A stretch of DNA of 15,893 nucleotides from DATEMK01 sp035275625 (GCA_035275625.1 DATEMK010000123.1:1-15893); one strand, 5' to 3'; shown: positions 1 through 8,155, counted from the first letter of the stretch. The notes: generated by a model from the sequence alone, not told the origin. Program-made: numbers and translations.

Positions 1-1
1 G

Positions 2-1084
2 TATGCCGAAGAATTATTTTCCACGCATGGTTTTTCAAACGTCTATTCGCTCCTTTATCATTGCCATCCGCCAACGATGATCAAAGAAATGGGTGAGCCG
101 TTTTCACGCGAGCCAAAGATTGCTTTTCAGCGGTCATTGAAACACCAGAGCTTTCGCGGATTTAATGCAACGCCAGAAGACGATTATATTCAAAGTAAAA
201 AGCCGGTTCTTGTAAATAATGATCTGCATATTTCTTTCGCTGCACCCAAAAAATCTATAACAGATTATTTTTTAAAAAATGCCGATGCAGATGAATTGAT
301 TTTTGTACACGAAGGAAGCGGCATCATCCATACCATTTACGGAAGTATGGAATTCCGCTATGGCGATTATATAGTAATCCCGCGCGGAACAATTTTTCAA
401 TTGCATTTCAACGATGCCAACAACCGCCTGCTTGTAGTGGATTCATTCAGCCCTATCGAAGTTCCGAAGCGTTACCGCAACGAATACGGGCAACTCGAAG
501 AACATGCGCCTTATTGTGAACGCGACATCCGCAAACCGCAAAACCTGCAAACGCATGATGAAACAGGCGAATTCAAAGTCATGATCAAAAAGCAGAACAT
601 TGTTTATCCCTATATATATGCAACACATCCTTTTGATGCCATCGGCTGGGACGGCAATTGCTATCCGTGGATTTTTTCCATTCATGATTTTGAACCCATC
701 ACAGGAAGAATACACATGCCTCCTCCGACACATCAGACATTTGAAGCGCATAATTTTGTGGTGTGCTCATTTGTACCGCGCATGTTTGATTATCATCCGT
801 TGTCCATTCCTGTTCCGTATAACCATAGCAATATTGATTCGGATGAAGTGCTTTATTATGTAGATGGTGATTTCATGAGCCGTAAAAATGTAGAGCGAGG
901 GCAGGTCACGCTCCATCCCGGAGGTATCCCTCACGGGCCTCATCCCGGAACCGTTGAAAAAAGCCTTGGTGCAAAAGAAACAAAAGAGCTTGCCGTCATG
1001 ATTGACACTTTCAAACCGCTTTGGCTTACCGAAGACGCTTTAAAGCTTACTATTGACGGTTATTACAAATCGTGGATGGAATGA
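2..1084 (+). CDS. hmgA: Homogentisate 1,2-dioxygenase, 5'-truncated by window edge
   Basis: This gene encodes a non-haem Fe(II) dioxygenase that opens the ring of homogentisate to 4-maleylacetoacetate in tyrosine/phenylalanine catabolism, in the cytoplasm. The frame is open from base 2, and the residues before the first in-window ATG (position 77) still look like the family (SLLYHCHPPT), so the true start lies upstream. About 360 codons are visible, against a usual 385-440. Numbered from the ATG at 77, the C-terminal cupin holds the expected iron ligands: H250 (in YNHSN), E257 (in DSDEV) and H286 (in GIPHGPHPG). The run RIHMPPPTHQTFEAHNFVVC is strongly family-like. The His-to-Glu spacing is 7 residues, against 6 in the human enzyme; I recall the HSNxDSDE form from Bacteroidota homologues. 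It ends 27 bp from the convergent gene. The family call is firm; the substrate is inferred from the family. Confidence 0.93.
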   Translation, partial: YAEELFSTHGFSNVYSLLYHCHPPTMIKEMGEPFSREPKIAFQRSLKHQSFRGFNATPEDDYIQSKKPVLVNNDLHISFAAPKKSITDYFLKNADADELIFVHEGSGIIHTIYGSMEFRYGDYIVIPRGTIFQLHFNDANNRLLVVDSFSPIEVPKRYRNEYGQLEEHAPYCERDIRKPQNLQTHDETGEFKVMIKKQNIVYPYIYATHPFDAIGWDGNCYPWIFSIHDFEPITGRIHMPPPTHQTFEAHNFVVCSFVPRMFDYHPLSIPVPYNHSNIDSDEVLYYVDGDFMSRKNVERGQVTLHPGGIPHGPHPGTVEKSLGAKETKELAVMIDTFKPLWLTEDALKLTIDGYYKSWME

Positions 1085-1111
1085 GCTTAGGCTTGATATT
1101 AATATTTTTTT

Positions 1112-2884
1112 TTAATCAACCATAAGCTTCATCCGGCTAAAAGTTCCGTCTTCTTTCTGCACATGTAATAAATAAACACCGGGAGCAAGATTATTACAGG
1201 AAACAGTGAACGGAAACTGTTTCACTTTTACAACCGGCTGCACTGCTTTTCCTGTAATATCGGTCATCATAAGAGAACAATTTTTAAGAGAAGAAAATAA
1301 AATTGCCGAGGTATGAAAAGGATTGGGAGCAACAACTAACTCATCTTGCAATACTGAATTTTCCGCAACATCAAGTGTAGGATTGCAAATCCCGATTTGA
1401 AATTTATTCGCATTCAGGGATGTATCGGTAATCATCGTTACACTATCAATAGCAATAAGACGCAGGAAACAATCAGAGGAAGAAACAGCGGACGGAACTG
1501 TCCATTGATATTTTCCGTTATTAGGTGCAGCAGCTTCAATTAATGTCCAGGGTCCTGCAGCACCTGCGGTAGAAAGTTCAATACGCACCGTGGAGTTATG
1601 ATTACCGGGAACAGCACAAACCCATTGGATAAAACGTACAGCATTGTTAGGGAAACATTCATATCCTTTCGGAAACAGGGAAGTAATATTTAAAGCAGAT
1701 GCTGTTGAATTTTCTTTGAACAGTTTTAATTTGTTTATATGGCTGAATAACCCTGTACTATAATCAGCCATAGTAAGTATATCAGGGTATCCATTATGAT
1801 CAGCATCAGCAATAGTAAGGTCCCTGCCTATTGTTAAGCCCGGCAGAGGATACGTCAGCAAATTAATCCACGATACCCCGCCATTACCTTTCCATATTTG
1901 TAACCCTAGTCCGCCAATAGTTACTAAATCCATATTGCCGTCCACATCAAGGTCGGCAAGGCGTGAACAATACATAGAAGTTCCGGAAAGCCCTGTTGAA
2001 CTATTGATCCATTGCTGCGCTGCATCATTCCATTTATATATATATGGCACACCGCCTGCAATAAAAGCAAAGTCATCGTCTCCGTCATTATCAATATCGC
2101 CTGTGGAAACATCAATATAGCTGTAGTTGCCCACAGGAGGCAGGTTGTTATGCTTTAAAACAAAATTTCCTGCTCCGTCACCAAAATAAGGCGCTCCGTA
2201 TTGATTGCAAACTGCAAAATCAAGATTGCCGTCATGGTTCAAATCCCCGAACTGCATATAGTGTGATGTATTCCCCCCGACAAAACCGAACGTCTGCTCC
2301 CATGCTCCCGTGCCGAGATTTTTATAGACATGCACACCTGCGCAGCATCCGAATGAATTGGAGCTGATATCCAGCCATCCGTCATTATCCACATCGCCAA
2401 CTTCAGTGCCGAACATGCCATACGTTTCACCGTTAGTGGCAAGCGAATCATCCCAGGGCGTCCAGTTCATTCCTGTTCCGTTACCCAAAGCGGCTTCAAT
2501 TAGCTGGTCGCCAAAGTCGGTGGAAGAATAATCGTGATGCATACCGTAAGCTACATCCATCAACTGGTCGTTGTTGAGATCACCTGCGGCAATTCCTCCG
2601 TAACCAAAATCACCGGTTTGATATAACGACCACCCTGTATTGGTTCCGTTTCCGAAGAAAACAGTAATACCGTGCTGGTTGGTATTTATGAAAGGGCTTC
2701 CATGATCGCCAATGGAAATAATATCAGGGTGATGGTCCTGGTTTATATCTGCAAATTCTATTTCAACTACTCCTCCGTCTAACGTAAGCGCGCTGAAACT
2801 TGTGGAATCAATCGTGTAAGCGAGCTGTGCCGGTGCTGAGTATAAGGTGATACAAAGAAGGGAGAGGAGAAGGATTTTTTTCAT
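1112..2884 (-). CDS. Secreted FG-GAP/VCBS repeat protein with T9SS sorting domain
   Basis: This 590-aa protein is probably exported by Sec and then passed across the outer membrane by the type IX secretion system. It has an N-terminal signal peptide (MKKILLLSLLCITLYSAPAQ, likely cut after A19). Seven calcium-loop-like Dx[DN]x[DN]G repeats follow, starting at residues 46, 102, 164, 214, 263, 311 and 360 (for example DVDNDGWLDI and DIDNDGDDDF). This is the layout of an FG-GAP/VCBS beta-propeller of about seven blades, like those in integrin alpha chains. Residues about 395-500 look like a beta-sandwich linker. The tail from about 516 (VVAPNPFHTSAIL, then LAPGVYLLHV) is a type A T9SS C-terminal domain. 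The ligand is unknown; such propellers often bind carbohydrate or protein at the cell surface. It is transcribed alone, convergent with hmgA and divergent from the DUF4157 gene. Confidence 0.88.
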   Translation of the reverse strand: MKKILLLSLLCITLYSAPAQLAYTIDSTSFSALTLDGGVVEIEFADINQDHHPDIISIGDHGSPFINTNQHGITVFFGNGTNTGWSLYQTGDFGYGGIAAGDLNNDQLMDVAYGMHHDYSSTDFGDQLIEAALGNGTGMNWTPWDDSLATNGETYGMFGTEVGDVDNDGWLDISSNSFGCCAGVHVYKNLGTGAWEQTFGFVGGNTSHYMQFGDLNHDGNLDFAVCNQYGAPYFGDGAGNFVLKHNNLPPVGNYSYIDVSTGDIDNDGDDDFAFIAGGVPYIYKWNDAAQQWINSSTGLSGTSMYCSRLADLDVDGNMDLVTIGGLGLQIWKGNGGVSWINLLTYPLPGLTIGRDLTIADADHNGYPDILTMADYSTGLFSHINKLKLFKENSTASALNITSLFPKGYECFPNNAVRFIQWVCAVPGNHNSTVRIELSTAGAAGPWTLIEAAAPNNGKYQWTVPSAVSSSDCFLRLIAIDSVTMITDTSLNANKFQIGICNPTLDVAENSVLQDELVVAPNPFHTSAILFSSLKNCSLMMTDITGKAVQPVVKVKQFPFTVSCNNLAPGVYLLHVQKEDGTFSRMKLMVD

Positions 2885-2905
2885 GGGAGATTTTATTGAG
2901 GGAAG

Positions 2906-2934
2906 TAAAGATAGAAAAGTTTTTTATTGGTTAA
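2906..2934 (-). promoter_or_regulatory. Candidate promoter of the VCBS-repeat gene
   Basis: On the minus strand TATCTTTA (2906-2913) is one base off the Bacteroidota -7 element TAnnTTTG. A TTA at 2932-2934 lies 18 nt upstream, where TTG would be expected. The element is 21 nt from the start codon. Both boxes are imperfect, so this is a weak call. Confidence 0.3.
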
Positions 2935-3035
2935 TAATAGTCGAATCAACCGGTCGTACCAAAACAATTCGGGGGAATAAATTTATTTTAACATACCCGG
3001 TTCATCTGCAAACATCCCAATGGTATTCATGGTTT

Positions 3036-3074
3036 ATAGAAAACACCGTCAACATTCAAAACGCTGTCGCGGTT
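3036..3074 (+). pseudogene. Possible relic of a methyltransferase 3' end
   Basis: This stretch resembles bases 6413-6448, the last codons of the MidA-like methyltransferase. From AGAAAA through the shared 11-mer TTCAAAACGCT, 23 of 27 positions match, and CGGTT follows in both after a 3-nt gap. Read in one frame it gives ENTVNIQNAVAV, against ENTDSVQNAPVQI in the intact gene. It sits about 70 bp before the leader repeat that precedes DUF4157 copy 1, as the methyltransferase end does before copy 2. The match is short and could be chance. A 93-codon open frame (2847-3128) covers it but is otherwise not gene-like. Confidence 0.35.
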
Positions 3075-3110
3075 AAAAATTCCGGAAGTTTCACAATTCA
3101 TGTAAAAGTG

Positions 3111-3140
3111 TTGCAAAAACCAAAATAAATAGTAATTTCG
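3111..3140 (+). promoter_or_regulatory. Candidate promoter of the DUF4157 cassette
   Basis: TTG at 3111-3113 is followed after 19 nt by TAATTTCG at 3133-3140, close to the Bacteroidota consensus TTG-N(17-23)-TAnnTTTG. Transcription would begin near 3146, leaving a leader of about 47 nt. The equivalent sequence is missing in front of copy 2, which therefore probably depends on read-through from the methyltransferase. Confidence 0.5.
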
Positions 3141-3146
3141 TTTCGC

Positions 3147-3192
3147 ATAATTTAAAGTTATTGGCAATTAAAAAAACTAACAGCAGTATATT
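3147..3192 (+). repeat. Leader repeat, copy 1 (partner 6452-6496)
   Basis: The 46 nt before the ATG of DUF4157 copy 1 recur as 45 nt before copy 2, with one indel and a few substitutions. The last part (AATTAAAAAAACTAACAGCA and the following GTATATT) is identical in both. It marks the left side of the tandem duplication and begins about where the predicted transcript would start. Conservation of an untranslated leader suggests either a recent duplication or a role in translation. Confidence 0.8.
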
Positions 3193-4860
3193 ATGAAAAC
3201 TCACGCTGATAAAACGCAGGGAAATAAAAACAATGCTCCTGCCAGCTTCTTTTCTAACCGGCAAAAAAGTAATACCCCCTTTTTTCAGTCAAAAGATAAC
3301 AGGCAACCCGAAGCTATTGCCCAGCGGGAAACGGAAGAAATGGCAGGAGAGGATGCCGGGGAGGAGGAATTAAAAGATTCTGCGGATGCTGCGCAATTGC
3401 AAACCGCTGCTGGTAACAATTCTGCGCCTGCATTACAACAGCCAAAAGCAGAGACAGGAAATAACACCGGGTTGCCTGATCAGATAAAAACCGGGGTGGA
3501 AGATCTCTCCGGTTATTCGATGGACGATGTAAAAGTCCATTACAATTCAGCGGAGCCTGCGCAACTCAATGCCCTCGCTTATGCCCGCAGCAGCGACATC
3601 CACCTGGCGCCCGGGCAGGAAAAACATCTTCCCCATGAAGCATGGCATGTAGTACAGCAAAAACAGGGAAGGGTGCAGCCTACCATGCAGATGAAACATA
3701 ACGTGCAGGTGAATGATGATCCGGTTCTTGAGCGGGAGGCAGATGTAAAAGGTAACGAGGCAGCATCATTGGGAAAAAAAGGAATTGCGCAGGCAAAGAA
3801 ATCAGTGCCGTATGTACCTCGGCAATTTGCAAATGGAACTGCCGGCTGCCAAACGCTCCAAATGGTGCCATTTCTGGGTCCGGCTTTGGGGGTGGCAGGC
3901 AATGACAATACCGCTTATCCGGGGCATGCATTCAATCCCGGGGGCATGCGGGCGAATACCAATTGTGGTATTCAAAATTCCATAACTACAGCAGGTGAAC
4001 TATTGGCCCCGGGAACTGCTTCAAAACCCGGAAATCCCAAAAAAATGAATTCGTACAGAGGAGGTTTTTCCAGGCCGGGAGGTTTGGTGAAAGACAAAAA
4101 TGTTAACCAGGCTTCCACCAAAATGCATTTGATAAACCATCGGCTGGAAAACTCCGGAAATACCCAAAACACTCCTCGCAATATTTTTCTGGGTACGCAA
4201 ATGTCCAATAACCCGACCCACCTGAACCAGGTAGAGACACCTGTCATCAATGCTGTAACAAATCATGGCACCCAGGAGAATGCAGGATATGAAAATGCAA
4301 TGGCTAACGCAGCGCAAGTGCAGGATGTTGCAGGCAACAATGTCTTGTATTGGCCTAATGGAGTGGCAGGGGGCATGCCTGATCCGAACGCACTTCCACA
4401 TTTGACAGACGTATATTTTAATGGGGGCATTGTAGATACCGCTCCACCACCACTTGCGCCACTGCCTGGCGGACAACCGCCCGCCAAAAAAAAGAAACCA
4501 AATTATGATGGGGAAGCCTTAGCCTATAATATCGGTCTTCCCGCTTATGCTAATGCTGCCGGTACACTTCGTCACCTTTGGCTGACATATACGGTTACAG
4601 CGAATTACGGAGGAATTCCCCCGCATGTCAGGCCGGGTGCAGGAAGCAATGAAGCTGTAGAAACTGCATTTGCAAATACAAAAAAAGGAAAACAAAAAGC
4701 TAATCTGCTGAAAAAGATTAATGATTTCCAGCTCGATTTTGCCCCTAATGCATTTCCTTCAACATTTACGAATGATGTGGATTATTATTATGCCAGCTAT
4801 GATCCAGGAAATATTTATGTAAAAGAAAATGAAAACCACCAAATCAATGCAGACCTTTAA
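3193..4860 (+). CDS. DUF4157 effector-like protein, copy 1, with nuclease-like C-terminus
   Basis: This 555-aa protein has no signal peptide. Residues 1-90 are a polar, low-complexity leader containing TPFFQSK, a motif I associate with Bacteroidota DUF4157 proteins. Residues 93-190 are the DUF4157 domain, with the zinc-protease-like motif H148-E149-A-W-H152 and a downstream LEREAD (E180, E182). DUF4157 is known from effectors loaded into extracellular contractile injection systems, where its peptidase-like fold may mediate loading or self-processing. Residues about 300-360 hold K310-M-H312, N330, N340 and E348. The H-(28)-N-(8)-E spacing resembles Serratia nuclease (H89, N119, E127), which suggests a beta-beta-alpha-metal DNA/RNA endonuclease. 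The rest is unrecognised. It probably forms an operon with the methyltransferase, which starts 16 bp downstream. The DUF4157 call is firm; the nuclease role is an inference from spacing. Confidence 0.82.
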   Translation: MKTHADKTQGNKNNAPASFFSNRQKSNTPFFQSKDNRQPEAIAQRETEEMAGEDAGEEELKDSADAAQLQTAAGNNSAPALQQPKAETGNNTGLPDQIKTGVEDLSGYSMDDVKVHYNSAEPAQLNALAYARSSDIHLAPGQEKHLPHEAWHVVQQKQGRVQPTMQMKHNVQVNDDPVLEREADVKGNEAASLGKKGIAQAKKSVPYVPRQFANGTAGCQTLQMVPFLGPALGVAGNDNTAYPGHAFNPGGMRANTNCGIQNSITTAGELLAPGTASKPGNPKKMNSYRGGFSRPGGLVKDKNVNQASTKMHLINHRLENSGNTQNTPRNIFLGTQMSNNPTHLNQVETPVINAVTNHGTQENAGYENAMANAAQVQDVAGNNVLYWPNGVAGGMPDPNALPHLTDVYFNGGIVDTAPPPLAPLPGGQPPAKKKKPNYDGEALAYNIGLPAYANAAGTLRHLWLTYTVTANYGGIPPHVRPGAGSNEAVETAFANTKKGKQKANLLKKINDFQLDFAPNAFPSTFTNDVDYYYASYDPGNIYVKENENHQINADL

Positions 4861-4903
4861 CTTTTAAGAATTTCGAATGGAAAATTTAAATTCAAGAGAC
4901 TCC
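4861..4903 (+). repeat. Right end of duplication unit, copy 1 (partner 8156-8198)
   Basis: This covers the 16-nt spacer after the DUF4157 stop and the first nine codons of the methyltransferase. It matches 8156-8198 without gaps at 38 of 43 positions. Clear similarity then ends after a 1-nt shift and TTGT, which places the right limit of the duplicated unit inside the methyltransferase gene. Confidence 0.8.
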
Positions 4904-6460
4904 TTGTCCAAATCAAATTTGTGGAAAGCGCAGCGTTCGTTTTACCAGGAGGAAGGCCCTGCCGCATGGAATTCAAAAGTGCCTTTTTATATCACGAGCA
5001 ATCCTTATTTGGCGAACGCTTATGCCCAGGTAATCATGCGTTATATCCAGGACATCAATTCAACCGGTCCATCCGCAGAGGATGAACCTTTTTATATTTT
5101 GGAATTGGGTGTTGGTTCAGGTGTGTTTAGTTTTTATTTGTTGAAAAATTTGCTGGAGCTGCGAAATTCTCCGTTCGGTTTCAACGGAAAATTCGTTTAC
5201 ATCATGAGTGACCTGGTGAACAAAAATCTGCTTGCTGCTGAAAATCATCCGGCTTTTAAACCATTTATTGAACAGGGAATTTTACAGTTCGCCCTTTTTA
5301 ACGCAGAAAAAGATGACAGTATTCAATTCCGGGATGGTTCTTTCCTGCATACCGGGAAACCATTGATCGTAGTAGCAAATTATTTTTTTGATTCCCTCAG
5401 TGCCGATGCATTCCACATTAATAAAGATGGAATTAAAGAATTGCAGATTAAACAAGATATCAGGATTCCAAAATCAGGGACTCCCAATTTAGCGTTTACA
5501 TTGAACGATCTGGATGCAGATGCGCATTATAAGGAAACTTCACTCCCCCGTTTTCCTGAACCCGGACTTAATGAGGTTCTGCAAAATTACCTGGAGCAGC
5601 AGCAGGAAACGATGATATTATTTCCAACGGGATCATTTTCCTGTTTGGAACGGCTGCGGAAAATCAGTCCGGAAATGATGGTGCTTATTGCTGATAAGGG
5701 AACCATTGAACCTGTGCATAATGAAATCTACGGATTCGCAGTTCACACCGATTGTTTCTCCATCATGGTTGATTTTCATGCACTCGGTATTTATGCAAAG
5801 AACACCAGGGGTGATTCATTTCAGCGACAGTCGGATGGTGTCATTTTATCAGCTTTGTTTACCGGGCAAAATTTATCCGGGTTGCCTGAAACACATCGGG
5901 CGCTGGCGCAATCGTTCGGCATGTTTAACCCGGGTTACCTCTACGAAGTATTTAACTATTTTTCCGATACCAAACCACGCGCTAAGCTGGAAACACTTTT
6001 GGCGCTGATGCAATTGACTTCATGGGATCCGATGGTATTTAACCAATTTTTCGATGTGATTATGGCCAGTTTGCCATTTGCGAAGACCTATTGTATCGAA
6101 CAATTGGCAGCCGGGGTACATCTTATCGCGGAAAATTTTTTTTATTTTCCTCACATGCAGGATACCTTTGTGCTGATTGCAAATTTCTTCCAGGAAATAA
6201 AACGTTTTAATGAAGCGCTTTTCTATTATAAAAAATCCATTGATACTTTCGGTATAAAGGAAAATGTATATTACAATATGGGACTTTGTCACTACTATCT
6301 GCAGGATAGTGAACAGGCTCTTAACTATATGAGGCAAACACTTGAAATCAATGCCGGTCATATTCTTGCCAAAGGATGGATTGTACAGATACAGGACGAG
6401 AAAACAATTAATACAGAAAATACCGACAGCGTTCAAAACGCTCCGGTTCAGATAATTTAA
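4877..6460 (+). CDS. MidA-like SAM-dependent methyltransferase with C-terminal TPR region
   Basis: This 527-aa protein is probably cytoplasmic. Motif I of class I methyltransferases is seen as ILELGVGSG (E76, G78, G80, G82), with the ribose-binding acid in YIMSDL (D112). NYFFDSL (N168, D172) resembles the NEFFDAL motif of the MidA/NDUFAF7 family (PF02636), which methylates protein arginine in the mitochondrial complex I assembly factor. A later segment (CFSIMVDFHALG, near residues 295-306) completes the core. Residues about 432-506 look like TPR helices (FNEALFYYKKSI, then EQALNYMRQTLEI), suggesting a protein partner. It is longer than a plain MidA protein (about 350-400 aa) because of this region. 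It lies between two DUF4157 paralogues, 16 bp after the first and 36 bp before the second, so they are probably co-transcribed. Its substrate is unknown; one of the neighbouring effectors is a reasonable guess. Confidence 0.75.
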   Translation: MENLNSRDSLSKSNLWKAQRSFYQEEGPAAWNSKVPFYITSNPYLANAYAQVIMRYIQDINSTGPSAEDEPFYILELGVGSGVFSFYLLKNLLELRNSPFGFNGKFVYIMSDLVNKNLLAAENHPAFKPFIEQGILQFALFNAEKDDSIQFRDGSFLHTGKPLIVVANYFFDSLSADAFHINKDGIKELQIKQDIRIPKSGTPNLAFTLNDLDADAHYKETSLPRFPEPGLNEVLQNYLEQQQETMILFPTGSFSCLERLRKISPEMMVLIADKGTIEPVHNEIYGFAVHTDCFSIMVDFHALGIYAKNTRGDSFQRQSDGVILSALFTGQNLSGLPETHRALAQSFGMFNPGYLYEVFNYFSDTKPRAKLETLLALMQLTSWDPMVFNQFFDVIMASLPFAKTYCIEQLAAGVHLIAENFFYFPHMQDTFVLIANFFQEIKRFNEALFYYKKSIDTFGIKENVYYNMGLCHYYLQDSEQALNYMRQTLEINAGHILAKGWIVQIQDEKTINTENTDSVQNAPVQII

Positions 6461-6496
6461 AGCATTGGTAATTAAAAAAACTAACAGCAGTATATT
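6452..6496 (+). repeat. Leader repeat, copy 2 (partner 3147-3192)
   Basis: This is the second copy of the untranslated leader. Its left end overlaps the stop codon of the methyltransferase (TAA at 6458-6460). The TTG/TAATTTCG promoter seen before copy 1 is absent here. Confidence 0.8.
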
Positions 6497-8155
6497 ATGA
6501 AAACTCACGCTGATAAAACGCAGGGAAATAAAAACAATGCTCCTGCCAGCTTCTTTTCTAACCGGCAAAAAAGCAGTACCCCCTTTTTCCAGTTAAAAGA
6601 TGACACACAACCCGAAGCTGCTGCCCGGCCGGAAAAGGAAGAGAAGGATGATAACGGTGCCGGGGGGGAGGAATTAAATGATTCCGCGGATGCTGTGCAA
6701 TTGCAAGCCGCTGCTGGTAACAATTCTGCTCCTTCATTGCAACAACCAAAAGCAGAACCGGGAAACAAAACCGGTTTGCCTGATCAAATAAAAACCGGGG
6801 TGGAAGATCTCTCCGGCTACGCCATGGACGATGTAAAAGTCCATTACAATTCAGCGGAGCCTGCGCAACTCAATGCCCTCGCGTATGCCCGGGGCAGCGA
6901 CATCCATTTGGCGCCCGGGCAGGAAAAACATCTTCCCCATGAAGCATGGCATGTAGTACAGCAAAAACAGGGAAGAGTGCAGGCTACCATGCAGATGAAA
7001 CATAACGTGCAGGTGAATGATGATCCGGTCCTGGAGCGCGAAGCAGATGTAAAAGGTAACCAGGCAGCAGCATTGGGAAAAAAAGGACTTGCCCAGGCAA
7101 AAAAATCGGTGCCGTATGTACCGCGGCAATTTGCAAATGGAACTGCCGGCTGCCAAACGCTCCAAATGGTGCCATTTCTGGGTCCGACTTTGACAGCGGC
7201 AGGTAATGACAATACTAAATATGTAATCCATACATTCAATACCGGGGCCCTCAGGGCGCATACCAATTGCGGTACGGTTAATTCTATCAAAACTGCGGGT
7301 GAAAATTTGGCTCCGGGAACTGCTTCAAAACCCGGAACTCCTGTAAATATGGATTTGTATAGAATAGGTTTTTCAAGGAAGGCCGGTTTGGTGAGAGATA
7401 AAATTGCTAACCAGGCTTCCACCAAAATGCATTTGATTAACCATCGGCTTGAAAACTCCGTAAATACCCAAAATACTCCTAACAATATTTTTTTAGGTTC
7501 AAGAATTTCCAATAATCCGACCCACTTGACTCAGGTTGAAACACGAGTCATCAATGCCGTAAAAAATCATGGAAAAAAAAACACTCTGGGATATCAAAAT
7601 GCGATGGCCAACGCAGTGCAAATGCAGGATGTTTTCGGCAATATTGTATTGTATTGGACGTATGCCAACATGCCCCCAGGGAATGTGATTCCGCCCGGTC
7701 ATTTGACTGATGTATTAATCAATCCTGCAGGTAAAGCAACTGTACCGCCTGTGATACCAGGTGCCGCTAAAAAAGCCAAGATAACTACCGGGCGCGCTCT
7801 TGCCTATAATATGGGTATCGCCAATTATCGTGTTTTGGCCGGTGCACCGCGCCCTGGTGTACTGCAGCATCTTTGGCTGAGATATGCTGTTACGGCTAAT
7901 TACGCTGGAGTTCCTCCACACGTCATGCCGGGTGCAGGAAGCAACGTAGCTGTAGAAACTGCATTTGCCAATGCACAAAAAGGAAAATACAAATTTAATC
8001 TGAATGCAAAGATTCTATCCTTCACAGCCAATTTTGCCCCTAATGCATACCCTTCAACATTTGACAATCGCGTTGATTATTATTATGCAAGCTATGATCC
8101 CGCAAATATTTATGCAAAAGAAACTGAACAGCACCAAATCAATGCAGACCTCTAA
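6497..8155 (+). CDS. DUF4157 effector-like protein, copy 2, with nuclease-like C-terminus
   Basis: This 552-aa paralogue of the gene at 3193 has the same architecture: polar leader, DUF4157 domain with H148-E149-A-W-H152 and LEREAD, then a C-terminal region. The two proteins align without gaps to at least residue 348. Over residues 93-230 there are only six differences in 138 positions. The nuclease-like residues K310, H312, N330, N340 and E348 occur at identical numbers. Divergence is concentrated at about 232-305 and about 355-455, where there are also indels (copy 1 has a proline-rich stretch and KKKKP, copy 2 does not). The last 90 residues are again similar, ending HQINADL in both. It likely relies on the cassette promoter upstream of copy 1. 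It may be a variant effector with altered specificity or simply a duplicate; both frames are intact, which suggests both are maintained. Confidence 0.82.
   Translation: MKTHADKTQGNKNNAPASFFSNRQKSSTPFFQLKDDTQPEAAARPEKEEKDDNGAGGEELNDSADAVQLQAAAGNNSAPSLQQPKAEPGNKTGLPDQIKTGVEDLSGYAMDDVKVHYNSAEPAQLNALAYARGSDIHLAPGQEKHLPHEAWHVVQQKQGRVQATMQMKHNVQVNDDPVLEREADVKGNQAAALGKKGLAQAKKSVPYVPRQFANGTAGCQTLQMVPFLGPTLTAAGNDNTKYVIHTFNTGALRAHTNCGTVNSIKTAGENLAPGTASKPGTPVNMDLYRIGFSRKAGLVRDKIANQASTKMHLINHRLENSVNTQNTPNNIFLGSRISNNPTHLTQVETRVINAVKNHGKKNTLGYQNAMANAVQMQDVFGNIVLYWTYANMPPGNVIPPGHLTDVLINPAGKATVPPVIPGAAKKAKITTGRALAYNMGIANYRVLAGAPRPGVLQHLWLRYAVTANYAGVPPHVMPGAGSNVAVETAFANAQKGKYKFNLNAKILSFTANFAPNAYPSTFDNRVDYYYASYDPANIYAKETEQHQINADL

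Noticed and set aside
1091..1113. ATATTAATAT palindrome with a T-run between hmgA and the VCBS gene
   Set aside because: The stem is purely AT and has no loop, so it is too weak to call a terminator, although the position between convergent genes fits.
2847..3128. 93-codon open frame on the + strand between the VCBS gene and DUF4157 copy 1
   Set aside because: It begins antisense to the VCBS signal peptide, shows no recognisable domain, and covers a promoter. Only its ENTVNIQNAVAV segment is of interest, as a possible relic.
6020..6568. 182-codon minus-strand open frame across the methyltransferase end
   Set aside because: It is antisense to the TPR region and the leader repeat, with no domain-like pattern.
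6844..7512. 222-codon minus-strand open frame inside DUF4157 copy 2
   Set aside because: It is antisense to a conserved coding region. A similar antisense frame in copy 1 only reflects the shared sequence of the paralogues.
3193..8155. Complete contractile injection system or classical toxin-immunity pair
   Set aside because: No sheath, tube, spike, baseplate or ATPase gene is visible, and the only companion gene is a methyltransferase, which cannot be called an immunity protein from sequence.
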